Source of the DNA: Minicystis rosea
GTDB lineage: Bacteria > Myxococcota_A > Polyangia > Polyangiales > Polyangiaceae
DNA: 64,000 nucleotides
Assembly (NCBI GenBank): GCA_001931535.1
Contig: CP016211.1
Span: 9,347,703-9,411,702, forward strand
Direction of reading: 5' to 3'
This document shows positions 46,024 through 55,075 of this stretch, piece by piece (positions within the stretch are counted from its first letter, which is position 1; the number at the start of each line of letters is the position of its first letter). The position numbers were made by a program, and so were the translations under genes. The notes under the pieces were generated by a model. It saw nothing but the letters and a program-made list of their open reading frames with translations. It did no database searches and had not been told where the DNA came from.

Positions 46024-46426
46024 TTGGGGCCTCACATCATCTCGTTGGGTTTGGACGATTCCCGACCGAACGAGGGCGCCCACCTATTTCGATCGATGTC
46101 GCGCCGAGAGTGGGCTCCAAGCCATCATCGGGCAACAACGCCACATCCTTCCCTGGCAGCGTGCCAATCTCCGAATCGCATGGGACACCCAGGCTCGGTG
46201 TCACGCGCGCCGAGATCGCGGCGGCAATTCTTTCGCTCGTCGCGCATGCCTTCTGTCGGATGCACCACATTCAGGGACACGTGCCTCCACCGATGCGCTT
46301 GTGAAGCTCGGCGATAAACGATAGGAAGCACGTTGCCCGTCGCCGAGCCCACTCGGCACGACGGGCCGAAAAACAACACTGACACGCTCGCGTCACATTC
46401 CCCATCTCCATCAGAGGAGCAACGTC
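46024..46426. other. 403-bp intergenic region
   Basis: No convincing short gene, repeat or RNA structure was recognised here, which also makes an unseen precursor peptide in this gap unlikely. Confidence 0.45.
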
Positions 46427-47257
46427 ATGAGCAGTGGATTCGTGAAGACTCAGGATGGCACCGAGATCTTCTACAAGGATTGGGGGCACGGGCAGCCCGT
46501 CGTGTTCCATCATGGCTGGCCGCTCTCGTCCGATGACTGGGACGCGCAAATGCTGTTCTTCCTCGGCAAGGGCTTCCGCGTCATCGCCCACGATCGCCGC
46601 GGCCACGGGCGCTCCTCGCAGACCGACACCGGCAACGAGATGGACACGTACGCGGCCGACGTCGCGGTGCTCGCCAAGCACCTCGACCTGAAGGACGCGA
46701 TTCACGTCGGCCACTCGACCGGCGGTGGTGAGGTGGCGCGCTATGTCGCCCGCCACGGCAACGGCCGTGTCAAAAAGGCGGTCCTCATCGGCGCCGTTCC
46801 CCCGATCATGCTGAAGACCGCGGCCAACCCGGGCGGCATTCCCCTCGAGGTCTTCGACGGCTTCCGCAAGGCGCTCGCCGACAATCGCGCCCAGTTCTTC
46901 CTCGACGTCCCCACGGGCCCCTTCTACGGCTTCAATCGGCCGGGCGCGAAGGTGTCGGAGGGCGTCATTCGCAACTGGTGGCGACAGGGCATGATGGGCG
47001 GCACCAAGGCCCATTACGACTGCATCAAGGCCTTCTCGGAGACCGACTTCACCGAAGACCTCAAGGCCATCGACGTGCCGACCCTCGTGCTGCACGGCGA
47101 GGACGATCAAATCGTCCCCATCGACGACAGCGCCCGCCTCGCCATCAAGCTCCTCAAGCACGGCACGCTCAAGACCTACCCGGGCTTCTCCCACGGCATG
47201 GCCACCGTCAACGCCGATACGATCAACGCGGACCTCCTGGCGTTCATCACCGGCTAA
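46427..47257 (+). CDS. Alpha/beta hydrolase, cofactor-free haloperoxidase/esterase type
   Basis: 276 residues of the usual family length. HHGWPLSSDDWD forms the oxyanion region, DRRGHGRSS the family signature, GHSTGGG the nucleophile elbow with Ser 97, GEDDQIVP the acid and GFSHGMATV the His. Members are annotated as non-haem chloroperoxidases but act mainly as esterases or perhydrolases. GAGGAGC lies before ATG 46427. Monocistronic, with a hairpin 20 bp after the stop. Confidence 0.92.
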   Translation: MSSGFVKTQDGTEIFYKDWGHGQPVVFHHGWPLSSDDWDAQMLFFLGKGFRVIAHDRRGHGRSSQTDTGNEMDTYAADVAVLAKHLDLKDAIHVGHSTGGGEVARYVARHGNGRVKKAVLIGAVPPIMLKTAANPGGIPLEVFDGFRKALADNRAQFFLDVPTGPFYGFNRPGAKVSEGVIRNWWRQGMMGGTKAHYDCIKAFSETDFTEDLKAIDVPTLVLHGEDDQIVPIDDSARLAIKLLKHGTLKTYPGFSHGMATVNADTINADLLAFITG

Positions 47258-47277
47258 GAGCACTCCGACGCGAGGGA

Positions 47278-47300
47278 GCAACCGAGGAATCGTCGGTTGC
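47278..47300 (+). terminator. 8-bp-stem hairpin after the haloperoxidase gene
   Basis: Arms 47278-47285 (GCAACCGA) and 47293-47300, 7-base loop. No T-run follows; weak terminator candidate. Confidence 0.4.
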
Positions 47301-47418
47301 GCGGCCTCGGCATCCGCGAGGTTCGAATCGCGGAGCAGTCTTTCAGCAGCCTGTCAGATTGGATGGCCACAGGACCGCAAGCTCGATGCGAGGTTGCGGT
47401 CTTGTGCCCAGACAGCGC

Positions 47419-48408
47419 TCACGGACCGAGGGCATCGACGATGCGCCGGCGCGTCGCGCGGAGTGACTCCGCCATGGACGCGAGCTCCGGCGTTCCGGCG
47501 ATCTCGGCGAGCACGTGATCGAGATACGCGAGCGCCTTCTTGTGCTCGACATATCGATAATCGGCGAGCCCCCGTTCGACGAGATCGGCCTTCGATTGCG
47601 CGGAGGGGAATTTCATCTCCACCTGCTTTCGCGGGACGCCTCGGAAGACGACGACACGAATGTCGAAGTCGTCGCACCTCTCCCAGCTCCCGCCGCCTTC
47701 CCACGCCCACCATTGAGAGCCGATGAGCTCCCATGCCGCGGCCGGCGGACCGAAGTCGTCATAGGCGAGGACGAGCGTTTCGGGAGGGTGGCTGGGGGGC
47801 CCTGCGGGGGCGCGCTTGGGGGTTCCATCGGAGTTCTTCCGTGCCGGATCACAATCGCGGAATGCGTTCTTCTTCGCGTCGGGCGGGGAGGCCACGAATG
47901 CATGACAGGTGGCGCCCGGCATCCCGAAGATGGGCCGCGCCGTCTCGCATTGTGACGAGCTCCGATAGCAAGCGAGCGCGTACTTGCGCCTGCCGTCGGT
48001 GCAAGAGGTCGTCTCGAAGCAATAGGCTTCCTTCGACGCGTGACATGGCGAAGGACCGAGCGCGCACTCGCATCGCGTTCGACCGCGCTCGCATTGCCCG
48101 CTGTCGTCCGCACACCAGAATTCACCCGCCTTCCCCTTGATGCCCCATGCGTCGATGGAAGGGAGGCTCGGCGGCGGTGCGCTGCTGCTCTCACAGGTCC
48201 CGCCGTCGATCTCCTGCGCCACGAGCTCCCGCACCGCGTGCAGACACTCCTGATGCGGGCGGGCAGACGCTGCCGGAGGCGGATTCGGTGCAGTGTCGCG
48301 CGCGCCCGCCGCACGATCCGAAGCAGCACAACCCGCGATGGCGACCGCGCCGACAAAGACAATCACCTGCCGCGACGCGAAGCTCCGTTTGAACATGCCA
48401 GAGCGCAT
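47419..48408 (-). CDS. Cys-rich lipoprotein of unknown function
   Basis: 329 residues. Signal peptide with IAGC (Cys about 27), a Pro/Ala linker, then a Cys-rich region (CADDSGQCERGRTRCECAL and CFETTSC) that could hold several disulfides. The C-terminal half lacks Cys. ATG 48408 or 48396 may be the start; the former has GAGCGGGA upstream. Function unknown. Confidence 0.7.
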   Translation of the reverse strand: MRSGMFKRSFASRQVIVFVGAVAIAGCAASDRAAGARDTAPNPPPAASARPHQECLHAVRELVAQEIDGGTCESSSAPPPSLPSIDAWGIKGKAGEFWCADDSGQCERGRTRCECALGPSPCHASKEAYCFETTSCTDGRRKYALACYRSSSQCETARPIFGMPGATCHAFVASPPDAKKNAFRDCDPARKNSDGTPKRAPAGPPSHPPETLVLAYDDFGPPAAAWELIGSQWWAWEGGGSWERCDDFDIRVVVFRGVPRKQVEMKFPSAQSKADLVERGLADYRYVEHKKALAYLDHVLAEIAGTPELASMAESLRATRRRIVDALGP

Positions 48409-48616
48409 TCCCGCTCATATCAGGCCCCTCACGGGCGTCCAGAGACCAGCAAGCTCTCGACGCGCGGAAGCGCATCTACCGTGAACGCATGAGGCGCGAT
48501 GACGCCGGTGTTGATTCGAAGGGACGCTTCCCTCGAGTCAACGGGTCACCTCCACGCTTGCCCACCCAACGTACTGCACCGCATTGTCCTGATGCCGTCG
48601 CATCGCCGAGTCGTTA

Positions 48617-49072
48617 CTACTTGAAGTAGAAGAAGCCTCCGCCCTCCTTCACGCGTTGCTCCCACTCGAATCCGACATGAGGCATGTCGGAGGTCCAGCC
48701 GCTCTCTTTCAGGGCCTCGTGAACGGCTTGACGCATTCTGCGCAGCTTCTCGAGGAGCAGGCTGTCCATCGCGTCGGCCATCTTCTGATACCTGTCCGTG
48801 TCGTCGAACACGAACCATGGCGGAACCCGCGCGCCGAGCTCGTTCTGGAGGAGCACCCAGATGACGAGATGCTCAGGCGCGATATCGACCGCCCCATACC
48901 AAAACACGTCAGCGACCAGCGATTCATCATGCTCCCCACGCTCGGCAAGCAGCACTGGGCGCACCGCTCGAATCGCATCCTCGACCTGCCGTTTCCGTTT
49001 CTTGCCAGCCATCCAGCCATAGGCGAGCCAGAGGGCGACGCCGGCAAGGACGAGCAACACGAGAGGCTTCAT
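48617..49072 (-). CDS. Membrane-anchored protein of unknown function
   Basis: 151 residues. One N-terminal helix (about 4-22) followed by KKRKRQ suggests a cytoplasmic body. Soluble region includes VFWYGAVDIAPEHLVIWVLL. GGAG lies just before ATG 49072; the TTG at 49081 is less likely. It lies in a minus-strand run with the next gene. Function unknown. Confidence 0.7.
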   Translation of the reverse strand: MKPLVLLVLAGVALWLAYGWMAGKKRKRQVEDAIRAVRPVLLAERGEHDESLVADVFWYGAVDIAPEHLVIWVLLQNELGARVPPWFVFDDTDRYQKMADAMDSLLLEKLRRMRQAVHEALKESGWTSDMPHVGFEWEQRVKEGGGFFYFK

Positions 49073-49191
49073 GATCTCCAAGCCTACCCTGAAGGACCGC
49101 GGGTCACGAGGATCGAGGACGAGCGCTGAGGCATCGCTCGATCTCGGCCCCTTTCAGCGCTCTCGCAGGCGAAGGAACCACGCGTCGTGCA

Positions 49192-49860
49192 TCACTTGGA
49201 CGCGTCCGCCGCCTCGAAGATGACGACCTGGATGACGAGACCGAGCAACAGCCCGAGCAGGCCGCCCACGAGGCTGGCAAGCGCCCAGTCGGCGCCGAAG
49301 CGGCGAAAGGTCCATACGCCCCCTACCGTGGACCAACTGGACGTCGCCAACGTGATGAGCAACCCCGGTCCGAGGCCGACACCCATCGTCCCTCCGTCCC
49401 GCGGCTCTCGATGCAGCATACCTCGGTCGATGAGCGGCCTCAGCACTTCTTGAAACGTAGCGCTCGGGGGATCGGGCGTCACAAAGAACGCTTGGCGCCG
49501 CCCATCCATCTCTTCGATCTCCAGCAAGTGCGACTCCGAGTCTTCGCCCGAGGCAAAGCCACCATCCGCACGGATCTGCCGCCACCACCGAGCACGCGCG
49601 ACTCGCTTGCACGGGATGACCTCCGCTGGTTCTCCGGCGACACCACCGAGGCGAAGCCCGAGTCCACCGTCTGCAATGCATCGAGGAACGGCCTCCCTGG
49701 ACGCAGCCGCAAAACGCTGACATCGAACGCGGTTGAAGCGTCTCCCCACGACCCACAGCGGCACCCACAAGGGGCCGAATCCTATGGCGGACACGATCAG
49801 CCCTACCGCGAGGGCAGAAGCCGCCACCAAGGCGAGGGAGTCAGCGACCGAACGCGCCAT
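49192..49860 (-). CDS. Membrane protein with an N-terminal and a C-terminal hydrophobic pair
   Basis: 222 residues. Helices lie at about 8-38, and again at ~160-180 and 193-213. The middle portion is soluble (HLLEIEEMDGRRQAFFV). It is 119 bp upstream of the membrane-anchored gene on the same strand. No motif recognised; function unknown. Confidence 0.68.
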   Translation of the reverse strand: MARSVADSLALVAASALAVGLIVSAIGFGPLWVPLWVVGRRFNRVRCQRFAAASREAVPRCIADGGLGLRLGGVAGEPAEVIPCKRVARARWWRQIRADGGFASGEDSESHLLEIEEMDGRRQAFFVTPDPPSATFQEVLRPLIDRGMLHREPRDGGTMGVGLGPGLLITLATSSWSTVGGVWTFRRFGADWALASLVGGLLGLLLGLVIQVVIFEAADASK

Positions 49861-50039
49861 TGGGAAATATCACCCGAGCTCGTCGATGGAAACCACCATA
49901 TTGGCCTTCCTCGGCATCGTGTGGCCATGTCGGACATCGATGACGTTGGGGGCTGATTCGATGAAGACGAGGCGGCTCCACGACGAGATGACCCGCACTC
50001 TGCGAGCCATCGGTCGAGCCGCCTCGATTCGATGAGCAG

Positions 50040-50663
50040 TTACTTGGCAGCGGCGATGACGCCGCAGCCGATGCGGCCGCCGGCGTTGCCGACCGGCTGG
50101 CCGCCGTCGTCCTGCTTCTCGTGGACGATGATCGCGCGACCCACGTAGGAGCTCGGATCGCCGTCCTTGAGCGACGCGCCGGGGATGGTGATCTCGGTCG
50201 AGCCCGTGCCGTCGGCCTTCACTTCGATGTTGCCGAGATCGCCGAGGTGCCGCTCCGCCGCCGTGGGGAGGCCGTGCGATTTGTGCGCCGGGTTGAAGTG
50301 GCCACCGGCGCTCTTCCCGTCGGGCGAGCTGCAGTCGCCCGTCTCGTGGACGTGGGTGGCGATCTTGCCCGGCGGCGCGCCCGCGACCTCGACCGTCACC
50401 TTCACTCCGCCGCTCACCTCGGTGAACGTCGCCTTGCCCGAGAGCTTGGAGCCGCTCTTCGCCGCCAGGGGGATCTGGATCGTTCGCGGTGCAGCCGCGG
50501 CTGCAGGCGCCGGAGCTGCGGGCGCCGCGGTGGCCGGTGCGGCGGCCGTCGGCGCGGCAGCCGGCGGCGCATCGGCGGGCGTCGCCGGAGGAGGCTCGGC
50601 ACCACCGCAGGCCGCGAGCGCGGCGATCGAGAGCGAGAACAGGGATTGAACGACGATCTTCAT
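50040..50663 (-). CDS. sodC: Periplasmic Cu/Zn superoxide dismutase lipoprotein
   Basis: 207 residues. The signal peptide ends ALAAC, then a long Ala/Pro linker. The dismutase domain covers residues ~65-205: HVHETGDC and GGHFNPAHKSHGLP give Cu/Zn ligands with the conserved Cys, and RIGCGVIAA ends it with the second Cys. It converts superoxide outside the cytoplasm. GGAGGA lies before ATG 50663. Together with katG it adds to the oxidative-stress genes of the window, though the two are not linked. Confidence 0.92.
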   Translation of the reverse strand: MKIVVQSLFSLSIAALAACGGAEPPPATPADAPPAAAPTAAAPATAAPAAPAPAAAAAPRTIQIPLAAKSGSKLSGKATFTEVSGGVKVTVEVAGAPPGKIATHVHETGDCSSPDGKSAGGHFNPAHKSHGLPTAAERHLGDLGNIEVKADGTGSTEITIPGASLKDGDPSSYVGRAIIVHEKQDDGGQPVGNAGGRIGCGVIAAAK

Positions 50664-51000
50664 GACACATTCCTCCGACGGATTTCGGGGCCAGCATACC
50701 GCGCGCGGCCGGATCGTGCGCGCGCTGCATCGCACGATCGGAGGAGCGCGCGGGGCAACACGTCGCGCGCTCCTTCCGCCAACGCCTGCACGTCGTCGTC
50801 GAACGCACACGTTCGGACTGCATCTGCGTCATCCCAAGCACCTTGCCGTGTGTGCGACGACAACGGTGTTCCAGAAACTCGTCATCGTTACAGCGCTCGA
50901 GCATCACACCAAAGATTTGGCGACGTGACGGGATGCTCACCCGTCGGGAAGGTGCTCGCATGTCATCTCGAGGCCCGCTTCGCCTACCCTGCCCTGCTGG
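50664..51000. other. 337-bp divergent intergenic region
   Basis: It carries the promoters of sodC and the next lipoprotein gene. No distinct element recognised. Confidence 0.45.
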
Positions 51001-51597
51001 ATGTTGAACCGCACAAGCATGACGCGTCGCCTGTGGCCCCGGGCCGCTTCCATGCTCCTGCAAGGCGCGTTGCTGTCGAGCCCGCTCGTCGGCTGCGCGA
51101 ACGCCGGACCGACCACCTGCCAGGGCCGCGCGCTCTTCGAGGACGCCGATGTGCGCGTCTGCCTGGAGATGATCGACAGCGAAAGCTCGTTCGGCTCCGA
51201 GCACTATCGGGCCGTCGTCCACGAGCGACGCGACGAGCGGGTCCTCTTCTCCGGCGACCAGGGCAGTGACTTCGCGGCCCAACGCCTTCCGGGAGGCTCG
51301 CTGGTCGTGGCGAACTCATGGATGATCGCCGCGCAGACCGGCGATCCCCGTGCCTGGCTCACCTTCAACGTGAACGGCGATACCCGAGCCGATCCTCGGT
51401 TGCGCGACGCGCTCCGCTGGATGGCTGACAATCCCCGGTTCTTCGTCGACGCGCGCATCCGTGCCGCGGTCAATTTGGTCGAGCTCGGCGACCCAGAGGG
51501 ACAAGCGCTCATCACCAAGCTCGAGGCCACGCCGGATCTGAGCTGGCAGAATCGAGAGGTGTTGAAGAAGGGGAGAGCTTCGAGCGCGTGGCGGTGA
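51001..51597 (+). CDS. Lipoprotein with possible HEAT-like tail
   Basis: 198 residues. Signal peptide with LVGC (Cys about 32). The C-terminus RAAVNLVELGDPEGQALITKL has a helical repeat look. Start ATG 51001 or 51019. It ends 62 bp before the convergent gene stop. Function unknown. Confidence 0.7.
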   Translation: MLNRTSMTRRLWPRAASMLLQGALLSSPLVGCANAGPTTCQGRALFEDADVRVCLEMIDSESSFGSEHYRAVVHERRDERVLFSGDQGSDFAAQRLPGGSLVVANSWMIAAQTGDPRAWLTFNVNGDTRADPRLRDALRWMADNPRFFVDARIRAAVNLVELGDPEGQALITKLEATPDLSWQNREVLKKGRASSAWR

Positions 51598-51659
51598 GAC
51601 TCCATCTGCTGCACGTGAAAGAAGCACTATCTCCGTCAGCCATCATGAGTGTCGATCGT

Positions 51660-52955
51660 CTACGCGGATGACGAGCCCACCGTGGCCCCGCTCAGGAACG
51701 ACTTCCACGATGGCCACGAGGTCGGGGGGACGCCGCCGAGCCAGGGGTGATCGTCCGTCATCGTGATCACCCGCCCGAACATGGATTTCCGAGCCCTGTC
51801 ACAACACACGAGGACGAGATCGCGATCGCGGACCGACGCGGCCACGATCCAGATCCCAGCGGCTCGGACCCGATCGAGATCCCTACGAAAAAGGTCGCCG
51901 TAGCGCTTCGTCTGAAGCGCCGCCAGGAACGCGTCGTAGAGGTCGAGATCCCAGAAGCCCGGCGCGGCGCGCACCTCTCGCGCGGCGTCACGATCGAGGA
52001 ACTTCGCGTAGGCGCGCGGCAGCGCGAAGCGGCTCGCGGCGTCGTCGAACATCTCTGCGAAGTAAGGGAGGAGCGCATCGTGGAGCTGCGCGGCCGTCTC
52101 GGGCTCCGAGGTCACGAAGACGCCCGCGACCGCCGGCGTCCAAGCGACGATCTCGTCGTGACGTGTCCAGCGCCCCTCGGCGATCGGGCTCCCGAAAGGA
52201 GAGGCCTTGTCGCAACACACGCCCTCACGCGCGCCGCGGAGGTCGAAGACCAAGGCGCTCGAGCTCAGCGCGTCGAGAAAGGCGCGCGCGGATGGATCGC
52301 TTTCGCAGGAGGTGTCGATGTCCGCACGCAGGCGGGGCGCGCAGCGCTCTTTGGGCGCGTGGAGGGGAGTGCGGGTCGTATTCCCCTTTCCTTCCGGCGA
52401 AGGCTCCTCTGCTGCTTCGAGCGCAGCCTCGGGTCGCGAAAGCCATCTCGCGAAGCGCGCGATGAGATCCGAGAGCGTGCGCGACACCAGCACGACCTCG
52501 GCGCCGCCCATCCACCAGACGCGGCAAGGGGCGCCGTTGCGAGGCTCGATTGCCAGCACCTCGCCGCCCGACTCGTGGATCGCGAACAGCGCGCCGAGCC
52601 CCAAATCCGAGACGTCGCGCAGGCCGCCGGAGAGCGGGTCGATCGCGAAGGAGAAGCCGGCGTCCGAGAAATCAGGGCGAATCGCGGTCGTCTCCAAGGC
52701 GAGAGCGCCGAGGTCCTCGGGGACGCAGCCCAGGCGCTCGCCCATCGCGATCACCACCCCGACATTCGCCGGCGGAGCGACTGCGTATCGCCCCACCGTC
52801 CCATCGCGCGCGAGGATCACGGCACCGCGGATGATCTCGATCTCTCGCGCGAAGCTCAGCATGGCGACCCAAGATGCGCGCTGGACCGAACGAGGGCAAA
52901 CCGATCTGCCCTTTGCGCCTCCGCGATCGTTCAGCCCTGCGAGGAGCGCGTCCAT
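51660..52955 (-). CDS. Cytoplasmic protein, faintly SUKH-like
   Basis: 431 residues with no signal or membrane segment. The segments LGALFAIHESGGEVLAIEP and, near the end, MFGRVITMTDDHPWLGGV recall SUKH (SMI1/KNR4) immunity domains; two copies would fit the length. That match is weak. ATG 52955 or an internal ATG at 52862 may be the start. It is divergent from another large protein of unknown function. Confidence 0.6.
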   Translation of the reverse strand: MDALLAGLNDRGGAKGRSVCPRSVQRASWVAMLSFAREIEIIRGAVILARDGTVGRYAVAPPANVGVVIAMGERLGCVPEDLGALALETTAIRPDFSDAGFSFAIDPLSGGLRDVSDLGLGALFAIHESGGEVLAIEPRNGAPCRVWWMGGAEVVLVSRTLSDLIARFARWLSRPEAALEAAEEPSPEGKGNTTRTPLHAPKERCAPRLRADIDTSCESDPSARAFLDALSSSALVFDLRGAREGVCCDKASPFGSPIAEGRWTRHDEIVAWTPAVAGVFVTSEPETAAQLHDALLPYFAEMFDDAASRFALPRAYAKFLDRDAAREVRAAPGFWDLDLYDAFLAALQTKRYGDLFRRDLDRVRAAGIWIVAASVRDRDLVLVCCDRARKSMFGRVITMTDDHPWLGGVPPTSWPSWKSFLSGATVGSSSA

Positions 52956-53026
52956 TCACCATCACCTCCGTCACGGGAGAATGACGCGGCGTAGCCGCCG
53001 GCCTCGCGCCTTGCTAAACGACGACG

Positions 53027-54556
53027 ATGCCGCTCTCGATCTGGGTGACTCGCGCCGCGTCCTACGCCGAGGTCCGCAGCAAGCGAGATGAGAAGGCTCT
53101 TCCCGATCCGGACGAGCTGATCGATCGCGAGAAGGTCAACCGATTCCTCACCATCTACGACGCCGTGCCACACCCGCCGGATCACGCGTGGTGGATTCCC
53201 CGCCCCAAGAGCCGCGAAGCCTGGTGCAGCCTATTCATGGTGTCGCACGAAGGCCCGCTCCGGCACGTCGAACTCTCCGCGAGCTACTCGAATCCCGAGT
53301 TCATGCGCAACATGCTCGACATGTTCGATCTCGCGCTCGACCTCGCGCGGCGCGTGGGCGCGCGCGTCTTCGAGGAGACTCGCGGACAGGAGATCACCGC
53401 AGCCAACATCGACGCCTTCCTCGCGCACCAAGGTGAGTTCGTGCGCGGGCAGCACGCGTTCTTTCGCTCGGGCCAAGAGGAGATCCAGAGGCGATTGCGC
53501 GCTCCCCTGGAGCTCCCGCTCGGCGCAATCGACGAGGTCCCCGACTACCTCGAGTTCGCGATCGTGACGCGCGGCCCGGCCCCGACAATCCCCGAGCTCT
53601 GCGCCGACACGCCATCCCACCTCGAACCTCACATGCTCGAGCGGAGCGTGATCTTCGACGATCGGGAGAGCAAGACTCCGATCGTGCGCATGATCCGTTT
53701 CGACGGCGGGGTGATCGTGAGGCCCTATTGGACGAAGCTCCCTTTCCCGCGCATCGCGGCGGAGACGTTGCGCGCGGTGGATCGCGTCGAGGAGCGCTTC
53801 GGCGAGGTGACGCGCTATCGCGGGTTGAGCTGCGGGCGCGAGCAGCGCGCGGAGCTCGAAAAGCACATGAAGGGATTGGGGGTCGAATACTACGAGTGGA
53901 TGAGCTCGAGCGCATGGGGAGCCGCTCCCGCCCCAAAGCCCGAAGAGCCCGTCGCACCTGCTCCCGCGCCGGCACGCGCAGTCGCGCCCGCGCAATCGAG
54001 CAACGCGCCGGGCGAGCTGCTCGCAAAGGCATCACGCAACATCCCCGCGTGGCTTCAAGAGAGCATCGACAACGCGCCTCCTCCGAAGACGGAGGTGCGG
54101 TTGATCGCCAGCCCCGATGTGACCTTCAAGGAGCTGAGCGACTCCATGGGTGTTTGCGGGCTCCGCCCCGAGGGCATGCGTGGCCCCGAGCTCTCGCCGG
54201 GCGAGCCCGCGACGGCTGCATGGAGCGACGATACGGCTCGCGTCGACTATCGATTCGACCCTCAGACTCGCCTGCGCACCTTGCTCGTGCGCGGATCGGA
54301 GGCCGAATACGTGGGCAACGACCTCGTGAACGAAGCTTACCTGTCCACGGTGGATGCCCTGAGCGCGCTGGAGCTGCTCGCTTCAACTGATGTCGGCGAG
54401 ATCCTGCTGGGGCTTGGAGCCGCGGAGTTCTTGGGGGTGCCGGGCAGCGCGAAAGACTTCGTTAGCCCGGTGGCTGCGTTGGTTTCGCACCCCTCCCCGC
54501 CGGTGGCCGAGGCGGCCGCGCGACTGCAAACGCTGCTGGCCACGAGAATGGGGTGA
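53027..54556 (+). CDS. Cytoplasmic protein with Pro/Ala linker and helical C-terminus
   Basis: 509 residues. The N-terminal ~290 residues form one domain (IWVTRAASYAEVRSKRD start, FDGGVIVRPYWTKLPFPRI). A Pro/Ala-rich linker lies at about 300-325. The C-terminal part ends in helical, HEAT-like repeats (TVDALSALELLASTDVGE, PVAEAAARLQTLLA). Divergent from the SUKH-like gene with 71 bp between starts. Function unknown. Confidence 0.68.
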   Translation: MPLSIWVTRAASYAEVRSKRDEKALPDPDELIDREKVNRFLTIYDAVPHPPDHAWWIPRPKSREAWCSLFMVSHEGPLRHVELSASYSNPEFMRNMLDMFDLALDLARRVGARVFEETRGQEITAANIDAFLAHQGEFVRGQHAFFRSGQEEIQRRLRAPLELPLGAIDEVPDYLEFAIVTRGPAPTIPELCADTPSHLEPHMLERSVIFDDRESKTPIVRMIRFDGGVIVRPYWTKLPFPRIAAETLRAVDRVEERFGEVTRYRGLSCGREQRAELEKHMKGLGVEYYEWMSSSAWGAAPAPKPEEPVAPAPAPARAVAPAQSSNAPGELLAKASRNIPAWLQESIDNAPPPKTEVRLIASPDVTFKELSDSMGVCGLRPEGMRGPELSPGEPATAAWSDDTARVDYRFDPQTRLRTLLVRGSEAEYVGNDLVNEAYLSTVDALSALELLASTDVGEILLGLGAAEFLGVPGSAKDFVSPVAALVSHPSPPVAEAAARLQTLLATRMG

Positions 54557-55075
54557 CGAGGCCACGACGGGCGGTTCGGTTGGGAGGTCGAGTCCTCACC
54601 TCGCCTGCATTCGCCAGCGAAGCAGGTTCTCCTACCTTTGCGCAGGGATGGGTGCGGCGAGAAATCGTGCCAAACCTCCGTGCGGTTGGTTCCCAGCTCC
54701 GTGCGGTTGGCTCCCAGCTCCGTGCGGTTGGTTGCCCGCTCCGCGCGGCGACTTCCGAGGCATGCGCGGTTTCGCCGCTGTTTCGCGTGGTTGGCCGCCG
54801 GCTTCCGGCGGTTCGCTGCAAGCCGTGAGGGCTTGTCCCCTCGCCGCATGCCGACGTGCCATATGCAGGAGCTCCTGGCTCCCTGCCCTCCGCGGCTCGT
54901 TCACTGCCGTGTGCACCCATATCCCAAGGTGGGTGTACATGGTCGCGGGCGATTGCCGTTGCCACGAATGCGTGTGCCGTCGCGCCCGATGCGGCGGGGC
55001 CGTGCAATCTGCTGCTCCACCGGCATGCGCAGAGGCCATCGGGCATCGTTCGCCACCGGCCCCACTGCAACGCGC
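54557..55075. other. 519-bp gene-free region with short repeats
   Basis: No credible gene. The 21-bp tandem repeat at 54676-54738 is inside. Confidence 0.5.
54676..54738. repeat. 21-bp tandem repeat, three copies
   Basis: The unit begins CTCCGTGCGGTTGG and recurs at 54676, 54697 and 54718, an exact 21-bp period, with a decayed fourth start at 54739. A period divisible by three allows it to be read through in any frame, but no gene is supported. Confidence 0.75.

Noticed and set aside
46024..46426. Hidden precursor peptide after the radical SAM gene
   Set aside because: No short frame here has a ribosome site, leader-like start or Cys/Tyr motif.
54337..54849. Minus-strand frame with repeated NRTEL words
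   Set aside because: The words are only the translation of the 21-bp tandem repeat and the frame overlaps the end of a real gene.
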